From contig NC_088310.1 in NCBI RefSeq assembly GCF_910592395.1, positions 441,501-505,500 on the forward strand: 64,000 nt of DNA, given 5' to 3'. The stretch is from Lineus longissimus (Eukaryota; Nemertea; Pilidiophora; Heteronemertea; Lineidae). Below are positions 22,437 through 34,500 of the stretch, in pieces. A program made the translations under genes and the position numbers. The notes under the pieces were generated by a model, which was given only the letters and a program-made list of their open reading frames with translations, made no database searches and was not told where the DNA came from. Each line of letters starts with the position of its first letter. Position 1 is the first letter of the stretch.

Positions 22437-25400
22437 ATGGCTGATGACGTGGAGGTGAGTGACAACATTCTTATTCCTTTCCCTTTTAGATATAGGCTTT
22501 TTATGTTCAATGAATTACACAAATTGTCAATAAGCACGTTTATTAAACTAGTAGACTGTCTGGTGAACCTTCCAGGATCATGAAACTACAATGCCTTTCA
22601 CGAAGCGATGGAACATTCTCTTGGGCTTTCCCCCCTCACCGTGACAGGGCTTCCCCTTCATGGAGAACCTCTCATGGAGACCGAGCAAAACTTCTCATAG
22701 CTGCCTACAGAGCAACACTCTATCTTTTTCCCAATCGCCTCCGCAGTTTAGTATATAGTGAAAACAGAACGTTGATTCGTTTCGACAGGAGAGGTCCCCA
22801 CATCCCAAAGCTACACGGCCCACCAATTAGCCGCATCGATCGAGACCGTGTCCTTCCTTGGGGACATCACGCGGCAGGTTTCAGTGGGCTTGGCCTTGAG
22901 TAAGGTACTAGAGCATAGAGTTTCTATTTCAATTACAGTTAAAAGCATTTGATGATATGAAACTTTCGATGCTTTCAAATATTGCTGATAATGCTTGGAT
23001 GTCTTTTGTTAGTGTTATGCTCTCTGTTGCCCAGGAACCAATGGAGAGCGTGGATATTAACTCGTTTGATCTTCAATATAACGGTGTTGAGGTCGTTTAG
23101 TACGTGCCTAATTCAAGTCAATGGTCCTATCACAATGCTATGGCAGTATTTTGACAAGGATCAAGTGGCTAAACCTTCAGTGTTTTCATTTTCTACTGTT
23201 TATTAAAGCTGTCCTCTCTGGCATTACGGTTAGTAGGATTTGAAACGGTTTCGCCAGTCATGCCAGTGCAGCGCTTATCGAGTTTGTGACCCAGTCATTA
23301 CCACCACTGAGTCGCAAATTTGCTGCAACAGGACTAAAACATATCTGTTCTAAATGTGAATTTCAATAGTCGAAATTGCTAACTAACAAAAATGATTTTA
23401 AAATCAATAATGCCTCAACAATAAAATACCGATCACAGTGGGGTGTGATTCCAAACACGGCATTGTAAACCGTATTATGTAGTTATATTTCAAAATATTA
23501 TTTCAAATGATTTGAAGCATGAATATTTAGTATGCATTGTTATGAAGTCGCTACATGTATATGAAATTGGTTCGTCAACTAAAAGTGTCTTCGAGGGGGT
23601 TGGCTGCCCTCAATAGTAGACGTTTTGTAAACATTTCGGAGTGATTACCGTCGGTGGTAGATGCGTAAGATGAAAACCAAGGTAGGTTGAGATGTGAGAT
23701 ACAGGAATATCAAGGACATTTCAGATCAGGTCATTCTCTCTTTCCAATGGAACTATGCAATTCTGAACTTCTTCATTGGCACTATGCAATTCTGTTTCGA
23801 ATATCTGACTCAGGTACTGTGAATGTGTCAAATACTCCTACCACTATCGTAGACCAGCCCAGAGGAACCTTGATAAGAACACATCATTAGTGGGTTGAGA
23901 GTTGTGATATTTTCATGTCGTTGCAGGCGCTGATTGATCAACTTACTGAAGAACAAGTAATCGGTGAGTGGCTCAATGTTGCTTTGCAGTTTTGCCTCTT
24001 CCCCGACAGCCCTGGCTGAGTTTCCTCACCAATTCGGTTCGAATATCGATTCTCAGAAGTATTCTACATGTATTTTGTTGATGAACAATGGGACACCAAG
24101 AACATAAAACATTCCACACTGGTTGTCGCTGGAGGAAAGAAGAAGAAAATGTAAAGTTAGGTTCCACCGAGATTTGAACTCGGATCGCAGGATTCAGAGT
24201 CCTGAGTGCTAACCATTACACCATGGAACCTTCCTGGATGACCAATGTTCTTCGAGGCGGATATACTGGCTGTCACTGGAGGAAAGAAGAAGAAAAAGTA
24301 AAGTTAGGTTCCACCGAGATTTGAACTCGGATCGCAGGATTCAGAGTCCTGAGTGCTAACCATTACACCATGGAACCTTCCTGAATGACCAATGTTCTTC
24401 GAGGCGGATATACTGGCTGTCACTGGAGGAAAGAAGAAGAAAAAGTAAAGTTAGGTTCCACCGAGATTTGAACTCGGATCGCAGGATTCAGAGTCCTGAG
24501 TGCTAACCATTACACCATGGAACCTTCCTGGATGACCAATGTTCTTCGAGGCAGATATACTGGCTGTCACTGGAGGAAAGAAGAAGAAAATGTAAAGTTA
24601 GGTTCCACCGAGATTTGAACTCGGATCGCAGGATTCAGAGTCCTGAGTGCTAACCATTACACCATGGAACCTTCCTGAATGACCAATGTTCTTCAAGGCC
24701 GCTATATATATAAGCTTAATCAAAGGTGTTTTAATTGGGAACAATGACAGCTGGCCTTGGTACACACACTCAACTCACTGCTGCTAAAAGGACTGGATGT
24801 ACACATTACGACTGGCGGCTTTCTTTTGGCTTTATGTTTGCGTAGTTGCCCTTGCTCATTCCTCCCCATCGCACCTTTCACGAGACGGGCAACAGGTTGG
24901 CATGGCTGAAAGATCTGGGGATCCTCTCTCCAGGCATTCTGGTTGTGACTTTGTCCTCATGGGAGCTATGGCTGTGCCTATACAGGGTGTCACAAGGACG
25001 TTCAGTGCATGCTCATATTCTGGTCGCCTCCCTCTTGGTGTCCCCTGGTCTCACCATGCCTGGCGAATCAGTTTCAAACTCTGTATCAACAAATCAATCA
25101 ACAAATCGCATGAACGGACCATTTGATCCGTCTTATGACACTGATAATGAATAATTAATGAAACATATGTATGTTTAAACCCTCAGAAGGATATCGACCA
25201 TGTAAGTGTTTTCATTGTCCGAACTACTAAAATATGAACCACTAATCGGCTGTTCGCTTGACTTTAGGTCTTTATTCGTCTTGTTGTGACTTAGTATTGA
25301 TGTGTTCCGCTCTGCTCACATTATTATGTCATGTTGTTTGTTTTGAGGCATTGATTAATCAATGGCATCAGTGTTGATACATAACGAGGGACCACAAACT

Positions 25401-27372
25401 CTAATGTACTCGTCTACATCTGGTGTAACACGTCTGTACTCCTACTTTCTGTGTCCATTTGAAATAGGCCTACCACCCTGGGTGAGCCAAACATGACCAC
25501 GGGGTGACGGGAACCTATAACAAATCATTTTGACATTTGGTGGTGTCTGATGATAATTTCCACTCTTTCCAAATCATCTGTGGACAAAGTCACAACCAGA
25601 ATGCCGGTGTGACAGTTTCAAATGTCCCAAGATTGAGCCTGTCATGAGGACGAAATGATTCTAATTGTTCGATGGATTCCAAAACCACAACATGACTCAA
25701 GCCCGATTTTGCAGTAGGTGTTTGGAATCCGGACATCGAAGTTCGTCCTCAATGTCCGACCCAAAATCTGAATACTTCGGCGTCCTGTTATCTCAGTCAA
25801 TTTGTTTTCATTTTCGATAGAAATAACATGTTGCACTTTGCCGTAACGTCGATCTCATACTTACACAAGGGCCTACAACACAGACTGGCAACTCTTGGCG
25901 CCTTACATGTATGCTCAATTAAGCCCTACAAACACTCGCGACAAATGTTATCCAAAGACAATGTTTGAGCATTTCATATTTTACAAACGTTAACTTCCTA
26001 TGCCTATACATGGTGTACCAAAAAGGTTTTAAGTCGTGATATTCCGGCGGCATTTGAGTTGTGACTTTGTCCTCCAAAGACTGATTTTGGACAAATGGAA
26101 ATTGTACACAGACAACGTGGAATCGCCCATAGGTTATCATAGTTGTTCATCTTTTGTTCTCATAACAGAAGAAAGTAGATAGGTTACAGCTCTCCTTGGC
26201 GTATGGTTGAAAGGGGAGCACTTTCACCGTCCACAATGAATCTTTTTCGGCGGGATGAAAATCCTTCAGCGTTTTCCTTACAGAAATCCGTGAGGCGTTT
26301 CGCTTGTTCGACAAGGACGGCGATGGGACTGTATCTACACAGGAGTTGGGGACGGTGCTGAAATCACTTGGACAGGCACCAACAGATGATGAGCTAGAGA
26401 CCATGATTAACGAAGTGGACACTGACGGTAAGTGATAGGGCAGCGAGTTGCCCAGTCATCAATCAGCCCCGCAGTTGATGGATGACTGTTCGGCAACAGC
26501 GGCAACCAAAGCGACCGGACATCAACGAAGACGCGTCAGGTAAGATGACCCGTTACGGTTTCGTGCATGGTCAATTACACTATCGGAGCTGTGTGACTTA
26601 GGACTCTACATCTCTCGTCTTCAGGCAATGGTATCATCGAGTTCTCAGAGTTCCTCGCCATGATGGCAAAGAAGATGTTAGGGGGAGAGTCCGCGCTTGA
26701 CATCCGGGAGGCGTTCAAGGTGTTTGATCGGGACGGGCACGGCTACATCACGGTGGCAGAACTCAAACGCGTGATGACCACCCTTGGGGAGAAGATGACG
26801 GAGGAGGAGGTGAATGAGATGATATCAGAGGCAGATGTGGATGGGGATGGCAAGGTCGATTATGAAGGTAAGCACCAAATGAAGCAATGGCCGCCTGGGT
26901 GTCTGATCCGATCTTTCAGATCGCACAATTTGATGTTCTTCAGCTTAAGACATTAAAAGCTGGACACCACACGAGGACTGCGGTTTCGTGGGAAGTTGCG
27001 CCGCCACAGGGCCAAACAAACCACTTGTGCCAACAGACTCAGGTTGCGAAAGTAGGCGTATTCGGGATAGTGCAAGCCATAGCATAACAGTTCTTTATGT
27101 GAGCACTACGTTTGTCGCACAGCTCCTGACTGAGTTTACAGTATATCATTTTCAAGCAAAGTCCTGCTGTGTCCCAGAAGTGTCTCAATTGGTCTCCGTG
27201 ACGTGTTTGAGACGCATGGGGACAGACGTTCGCCTTCACTGCCGCAAAGGTTCTCACTCGGACATAGCCACAACCAACATAACCTGCATGAGATGGTCAC
27301 AATCAACCAGCCAGCATTAAAAATACCATTCTCTCTTATTCAGAGTTTGCGGAAATGATCAAGTCGAAATAG
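22437..27372 (+). CDS. Calmodulin-like four-EF-hand protein B, 5 exons, 156 aa
   Basis: Exons: 22437-22454 (MADDVE), 23927-23963, 26284-26427, 26625-26867, 27344-27372 (stop TAG). The 157 codons join in phase. All four loops are canonical: [48 protein letters not shown]. The LTEEQVIEIREAF start and the linker [14 protein letters not shown] follow the calmodulin/troponin-C plan, and the C-terminus is EFAEMIKSK. Expected role: cytoplasmic Ca2+ sensor. It has the same 144- and 243-base exons as gene A on the opposite strand, so they are duplicated paralogues. Intron 2 (23964-26283) hosts four tRNA-Gln genes on the opposite strand. Minus-strand tRNA transcription would run against this gene. Confidence 0.93.
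24159..24230 (-). tRNA. tRNA-Gln (anticodon CUG), copy 1
   Basis: 72 nt. Reading the minus strand: acceptor GGTTCCA, D arm GTGTAATGGTTAGCAC, anticodon arm CAGGACTCTGAATCCTG with CTG at positions 34-36, T arm with box B GAGTTCAAATC, acceptor TGGAACC plus discriminator T. Every stem pairs. A TTTT run follows as a Pol III terminator. There is no intron and no encoded CCA, as expected in eukaryotes. Confidence 0.96.
24306..24377 (-). tRNA. tRNA-Gln (anticodon CUG), copy 2
   Basis: Identical in the tRNA body to copy 1 and offset by exactly 147 bp. A TTTTT terminator run follows on the minus strand. Confidence 0.96.
24453..24524 (-). tRNA. tRNA-Gln (anticodon CUG), copy 3
   Basis: Identical tRNA body, again offset by 147 bp, with a TTTTT terminator run. 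Confidence 0.96.
24600..24671 (-). tRNA. tRNA-Gln (anticodon CUG), copy 4
   Basis: Identical tRNA body, offset by 147 bp, with a TTTT terminator run. As the highest-coordinate copy it is the first in minus-strand order. Confidence 0.96.
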
Positions 27373-28464
27373 GACACACCTCATGAGGATGATAAGACAG
27401 AATGGACTAGGCCACAGTTGATGAATCCATTCAGAGGACAATTATGCTGGAAATACGACCACCAGCCGACAATGCTGGATACTTTTGAATTCCTACAGCA
27501 AGTCCCGAGTCTGAAATGGAAGGTTTGTGGCTTCACAGCAAGTGGATATATCGAAGTGTGATAAAAGGAACTGGATTAGTTGTAGTATCAAAGATGGAAA
27601 TTGGAGGGGGAGGTCCGCACACTGCAACTAAAGAACTGAAGAGAACATGGTTTTATCTTTAGTTATGACTTTATTTGTCAGTGAATCTTCATCATGTTCA
27701 TGTCAGATTCAAAAATACTACTTTTATGATACATGCATAGATATTCACTGCTGCTTCGAGTGCCACGATATTGGGAGTATTAAGGTACATCCAAGCTAGT
27801 CTTGTCCTTGAGGTCATTAGATGTTCTAACAGGGGAGTGAAGAAGGCCTGGTCCGAGACGATTTCTATTCTTGTGTATAGATCAGAGGTGATAGGCCTTG
27901 TCCTGGTTTTCAGTGGCACAAGAAGGACATCCAGGACTCGACTTTCTTGACGGGGAGTCGAAGCAAAGTCTTGACAAAATCATGCAACAAACAAAAGTTT
28001 GCACTTTACAATATGACAGGTCATATGGTTTTGAGTTTCAAGTAAAAACAGTCAGCTCGGTTAATCTTTGCACTGCTTTCTTAGGACGCCACGGGTGATG
28101 TGCACAGCACTTCATGTGATTGTCACATGGCCCCAAGAAAATACAAGTCTGATCTCGTGTATTTGGTGAGAATATCACTCAGATTCTTGTTTCTTGATTG
28201 CTAGTACAACATTATTTTTGAGTTCTTTAAAAATAAAAAATAAACATGTAAAAAACAATGGTTTTGTTATCAGTTTTATCTGTACAAAAGGGAGGACAAG
28301 GATGAGAACAATTGGGTTATAACTCAAGATTACTGGTTGACATGCTTTCTTGTATCATGATTGAAATTTTCTGGATTCTGTACCAGAAAGAAACAGGGAG
28401 AAAATGCTACTTTTCCTGACCTCTCTCAAGGATTGGACTGAGGTGACGTACAGTTGAGTTCAAT
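27373..28464. other. Convergent region between calmodulin-like B and TTC13
   Basis: No supported gene. An AATAAA at 28232-28237 (plus) is a candidate poly(A) signal for calmodulin-like gene B, about 860 bases after its stop. The rest is non-coding. Confidence 0.5.
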
Positions 28465-28503
28465 CAGAGTCTTTCAAATAATGATTTTATTTGAAAGACT
28501 CTG
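28465..28503 (-). promoter_or_regulatory. Perfect 17-bp hairpin holding the putative TTC13 poly(A) signal
   Basis: CAGAGTCTTTCAAATAA pairs perfectly with TTATTTGAAAGACTCTG around a 5-base loop. On the minus strand the stem-loop junction contains AATAAA (28486-28491), 26-31 bases after the TTC13 stop codon at 28517-28519. Confidence 0.75.
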
Positions 28504-28516
28504 GTTTAATCATGGC

Positions 28517-31500
28517 TTATTCTAACGGAGCAGCATTTAACACCTCTATAATACTTCTGACAGTAGGGAAGACTTCTTCAACTGATGGCAGCATTGATAA
28601 GGACGTACTCAACCTGAAAGGCAAAAATGAACAATGAAAGATAAGACACCAGCAGACAGTTCAAGTATTTTCAACTCGGTAAATCAATTCTAAAAAGACT
28701 TTAGCCAACTCTCAATCAATGTTGAAATGAAACCCCAGGCTCCAGGCTCTAGCTAAGGGAGCACTGGGTAAGCAGATCGTTATGTTGTGAAGTGTGGAGT
28801 GTATTTCCTTGGGACTCATGTAAATATAAATCAACTTTGCCAAGGTGCAGTCAGAGGCTGAAAGACATACCTGCCAGTCAGAGGCTGAAAGACATACCTG
28901 CCAGTCAGAGGCTGAAAGACATACCTTTTTATGTTCATCCACTGTTTGGCAACAAGAATGAAGGCATCTGGAGCACCTGACAGCATCGCTTCAACGTCAA
29001 CAAGCTGAAACAGAATCCCACATGAATGTGTATGAATATGTACAGATTAAACCATGCCTGGACCCTGCAACATCGATCGCCAGAATGGCTCAAAGACTAA
29101 GCTGGATTCGGCTGGGACAAGTGTGCCGATGGCCATGGCACACACTCCAAAGGACACCAATCTGATGGACAGCAGAAGGAACAGAAATGGAGGCCGTCCA
29201 AAAGAGACCTGGCGACGTATTGTAGAGAAGGAGGTGATGCTTGTTCTGACCTGGGGAAACATCTACAGACAGACTGCCGACAGATCAGGGTGGCGGGTTG
29301 AGGCCTGATGTGATCTCTTGGCACGAAGAGGACTAAGTTAGTAAGTCACAAACTCTGCTCACCTTTCCCTGCGGTATCTTCCCTGTGACCTCCTTCCCAA
29401 TGGACATGATGAGACCGAGGGCGACGCTGTAAGCAACCACACTCGAACCCTTTGATAATGGCATCAAGTTGTAGAAGTAATAGACCAAGGAGAGCATGAT
29501 GTTAAGGATGCTGTCAAACTCCTGAAAATTGAATAGAATTGTCAACATTGGTTTACAGTTCACAACCCGTAGATGTATTTCATACAGAGCTGTCAAATGT
29601 CTTTGAGCACTAGCAGAAACTATTAGCCAGAATATAGTCTAAAACTCACCACAATCTTTGATATTCCTGTCCTTCTGATTTCGTCATTGAGTTTATTAAA
29701 GAGGAAGTCTAACTCGGCGTGGAATGTTGTTGTTCGACCTTTAGTGGCAGCCAGGTTGATCGAGAATAGAATTCGACTCGCACTGCAAAAGAATCAAATA
29801 CAATACATGTAAATTCAACTCAGAGAGTTTTAGAGGCAGTGTCAAAATCACACTGCACTGCAATGAATGAGCCAGACTTTACCAGGCCTCTGCGGTAACT
29901 CAAATACTTCAGGCAAAATCAACATTTCCTCTCTCTTTTATCCCCTAAATTCTACATGTATGGCGAAGGGCTTACCTCAGGAGCTAGTCACTGAGAAGCA
30001 GCTAGGCATTTGGAAACAAGCTTTTACCCTGAATAACAAGCTGGGCCTCTGTGATCATTAGTGATATTTCCTACTTGGCTTAGGTTCTTGACAAATGAAC
30101 TTGACAACCTCCTCAGCTCTGTCTCATCATCACTTTGGTTGGTACTTGCTACTCACTTGTCTCCTGTCAGTGTCAGAATGACGCCTTCAAGTTGATGTGA
30201 GTTCTTATCACGATAACTGGGCACTTGTGTTGGCACCATGAAACCTTGAGGGTTGATATGTCTCTTCTGTAACAGTAGGAACAGTCACGTTTACTGTAAC
30301 ATGAGTAGTAACACTTGGAAGTGTTCTATCGGGACATTCCCTGTTGACCACATCCTGACAAGAAGCCCAGATGAAGAACCCCTCAGGGAGGTATTCGCCA
30401 TCTGGAACCTGTATCGAGGACTAGCGATTGGGACATCAGGATCAAATACGACGGCACCCAATCACTTACTGCCCATCAGCAGATGCAGAGGAAGTGATTA
30501 CATACTGGTTGCTCTGCTTGAGGACTGCTCACCATAAAAGTTATGTCTGCAAAGCTATGATTACTGGCTTTACTGCAAAACCAGTAAGATCTCGTGAACG
30601 CACCTTTGCTATTCTCAGTAGGTCATCACATGTATCTGCCCTGTCTATCTCCTCCCTGAAGCCTGGGTAGCTGACTGCACCATCACTGTTGTAATGCTCC
30701 ACTGTCGTCTTGACTAGCTTGAAGACTAAGTCATAGTACTGCATCATCTGGATATTCACCACATGTCCCCTGAAATAAGACAAACTCAAATCAACATGAT
30801 GCATTTAGCACAAGTCTGATGGCATGATGGGTCCCATGTTGAGGTTATTGGGATTTAGTTGTTGTTACAGGCATCTTGACACAAACGGCTCAGCGATCTG
30901 GCTCTCAATAAAGTAACACATACAACGGAAGATGGACTTATTTCTGCCTTGTGACGTCAGACTGGGCTCTGACTTATTGAAAAAGGAAAAACTAGGACTA
31001 GGACTAAGAAACATCTCTCCTTCAGCCTTGTAATGTTCTGGACATGTGGAGTGACTGAAGGTTCTACATGTATCACATGTACATGAACAGACAAACAACA
31101 CAGATGTGAATCGCCAAACAGAAAAGAGAATGAGATTTGTTGTGGATCATGTGTGAGTTGGAATAAGATGGTGAATCTTGAATGTAGGACTGGCAGAGAC
31201 ATAAAGACTCCATAGATAAAGACACAAGCCTAGGTGGGCTTACTAGGTGCGTACAGCATAACAGGTGACAGCAGTTGGGTGAATCTCAGTTACAAGTACA
31301 GGTCATGCACTCTAGCCTACAATCAAATTCATAGATGATACAGATTTCCAAATGAATCCCTTTGGTTCAAATGCTAGCATCATGTAACATATGTAATGGT
31401 GTCTGTGACAATATGAGGGAACGGACCATAAGGAAAGGTTTCTAACAGTGGCTGGAAGAAAGGAGCTCATCTTGAACAGTTTTCCATCCAACACTCATGC

Positions 31501-34500
31501 CAAACAACAAGCAACAAGCGTCAGGTTAGCATACAACATCCCTATGTTCTGATGTGTGTTGGGGGTGTGTGGGGAGAGGGGGGATCATTACCTTATAAGT
31601 AATATCTCACTGCGAGGTTGCAAAGGAAGAAATGAATAAAACTAACAATAGAGACGCCATCATACTGCCTGGATTCAATAATGCACTTTAATCAATTGCT
31701 TGATACTGGTCATAGAACACAGTGGACACCATGACAGACATATGGTCAGCTGGCAAGAAGAGAAAGATGGTACGGCCAGTTAACTAGAGGCCATTGAATA
31801 CTAGCTAACATCATCCTGCAAGGCACTGAAGAACATACCAACGACATTACTGACCAAAGTAGATCTAAATGACAACGAGGACAGTGACAGAAACGACTGG
31901 ACAGAACCACAAATTGTTGACTTTTCCGATCGTTCTGAAGACAGAACAGTGCACACGATGAGACTAGGTGAATGAAATGGCCTCACAGTCACATGATGAT
32001 GATGGTGGTCATCATGCATATACTTACTTGATGAAATTGATTTGCGACTGGAATCCATTACTTTTATCTTCTCTCATCTGGTCCATCCAAAACACGGGTT
32101 GATCAGGATTAGCTACTCGCCGATACTGCATCGAGATGTTAAACAGGTGCCGCCACGTAAAGGCATTTCCTTTATAATGAAGATTCCTCGGTCCCTTCCA
32201 AAGTCCCTGAAACAGCAATATCATAATGTTGTTCAATGGGACTTGTCAGACATGTAAATACTCTCTGGTATCTCTAGATGGTGAAGATTAACAACAGCCA
32301 CTCCAATCAAGTTTCCTAAAAGTAACTTATTTCAGACAGATGAAATAACGAAACTCTCGCTCACCTCCATAACTTGTGCAATATGAATGGCAGCCAGACC
32401 CATTGCTAGATTCAACCGTTGGTTTGGCAAGAATCCATCGCTGTTCACTTGAGTAAGGGCACCAATCTTACTCGCTTTCAGTATTAACTCTTGCACGTCT
32501 TGGGGATAATGTTTGAAAGAGGCTGGAGAAACATCTCTGGAGGAATAACGGTATGCATTAAGGAGTATTCTTAACAGATGATTCTCATCTTTGGTCATAG
32601 CAAAGTCATCTGTTGACCTAATACCACATTGGTCATCAAATCCAAACTGTCGAGGGGCTGCGGAGAAGAGATGGGCAGACCGAGACCACTCCTGATATTG
32701 TGAAGACTACTGTATGCACTATGAGTCTCCATTGAGCCTCAACAGGCTTCTAAGGGCTCTGTCATGCTTTCACCAGAACAAAGGACATGAATGAATGCTT
32801 ACTTTAGGTTAGGTTGTATGCCATGCTGCTCTCTGTAATCAGTCTGCAAGAAGGTGGGAACATCATATCAATGCAGAGGAGCAAGTATTCTGTGGGTTTG
32901 TGTGGGTAGGATAGACAAGCAATGACCACCAGTGAGTTATTCGTTTCTATTCTAGAAGGGCTGATGGTGAACAAGTGTAATCAAGTCTAAACCAATCAGT
33001 CCTTGGTTGTGACAACACTGCCATCAAAACACCTCATATTTTCCACTACCAAAACTGGTCTACTGAAGCGACATGATTTGAGGATGATGTGTGTTATCTT
33101 AGTACGCATGTTTCTGACCAGTTCCTTGGCACTCACCATGGATTGCAGTGGTTGATACTTGATCCATTTATCTTTAAACTCGGGCACAAAATCTTCATCT
33201 GCCCGCAAATCTAGAAATGGAGTGTCTACATGGGCGTGGAGGTATCGGGCATACTCTGTAAGAATAAAACAGGTATCGGGCATACTCTGTAAGAATAAAA
33301 CAGGTATCGGGCATACTCTGTAAGAATAAAACAGGTATCGGGCATACTCTGTAAGAATAAAACAGGTATCGGGCATACTATGTAAGAATAAAACAGGTAT
33401 CGGGCATACTCTGTAAGAATAAAACAGGTATCGGGCATACTCTGTAAGAATAAAACAGGTATCGGGCATACTCTGTAAGAATAAAACACAGGTATCGGGC
33501 ATACTCTGTAAGAATAAAACAGGTATCGGGCATACTCTGTAAGAATAAAACAGGTATCGGGCATACTCTGTAAGAATAAAACAGGTATCGGGCATACTCT
33601 GTAAGAATAAAACAGGTATCGGGCATACTCTGTAAGAATAAAACAGGTATCGGGCATACTCTGTAAGAATAAAACAGGTATCGGGCATACTCTGTAAGAA
33701 TAAAACACAACCCTCTCATGGCTTGGAAGAGGCAGGAAGAGTCAATATATGCAGAGAGTTTCGCAACCCAAGATGGAACACAAACAATCCGAGTTCATTA
33801 AGTAACTTTTGCTTGAGAACCATCTCATCGAGTCATAGAGGAGGGTTCAATAGATGAACTGGTTGGCTCAAGATTCTCAACACCTACCTCTGAGATAGTG
33901 AGCACGGATGAAGTCAGAGCTGACTCTCATGACAGTCAGAGGGTGACCAATCATCACCTACAAATAGACATGGTGAAATTATCTGATCAACTCTGGCTAT
34001 CAAGTCTCATCAGGCTAAACTTGGACAGGTCAGACGAGCTTAAGCACATGATCGTGAATGGCAAGAAATCAGTGAATTCTCGACTTGACAAGGCATCACA
34101 ATTTGTTATGGAAACAACAATCAAAGATACAAACACGAGTATCAATGACACTTTACATCACTTTCTAGTGATTGCAAAAGACATTCAAAGCAAGGCAGCC
34201 AATTAAACGTTTTCTGTCAAGTCAACAAAACAAGCTGAGCAGCATCCCATGGCTGAGATCATTTCTTGGGCCAGGGGTTAGTGTTATACCTTAGTGTGAG
34301 TCTTGACAGCATCAAAATAGTTGCCCCTTGCCAGGTGGATGACCCCCTTCATGTACATACACCTCTGGTTCTGAGGGTTGACAGACAGGCATTTCTGAAA
34401 GGAGACAAGAACAGGTAGTGAGCCTGGTAGGCCAGGTTAAGTTACTCAAAGTCATCGCTAGGCGTCTCTACCATATCATAGTAAGTAAGCACAGCTTGGA

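Larger units (their letters stand above)
24119..24700. repeat. 147-bp tandem array carrying the tRNA-Gln genes
   Basis: Each unit contains the 72-bp tRNA plus a shared spacer (TTCCTGGATGACCAATGTTC, then CTGTCACTGGAGGAAAGAAG). Spacers differ at a few positions only, so the array is recent or homogenised. Confidence 0.93.

Noticed and set aside
24797-25126. Plus-strand frame starting with a signal-peptide-like [20 protein letters not shown]
   Set aside because: The downstream part overlaps a sequence repeated at 25575-25640 (inverted) and 26030-26085 (GGTTGTGACTTTGTCC), has no splice or homology support and lies inside an intron.
33226-33719. Three overlapping minus-strand open frames of 113-230 codons
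   Set aside because: All are readings of the 31-bp acceptor array; only the last part (from 33255 down) is a TTC13 exon.
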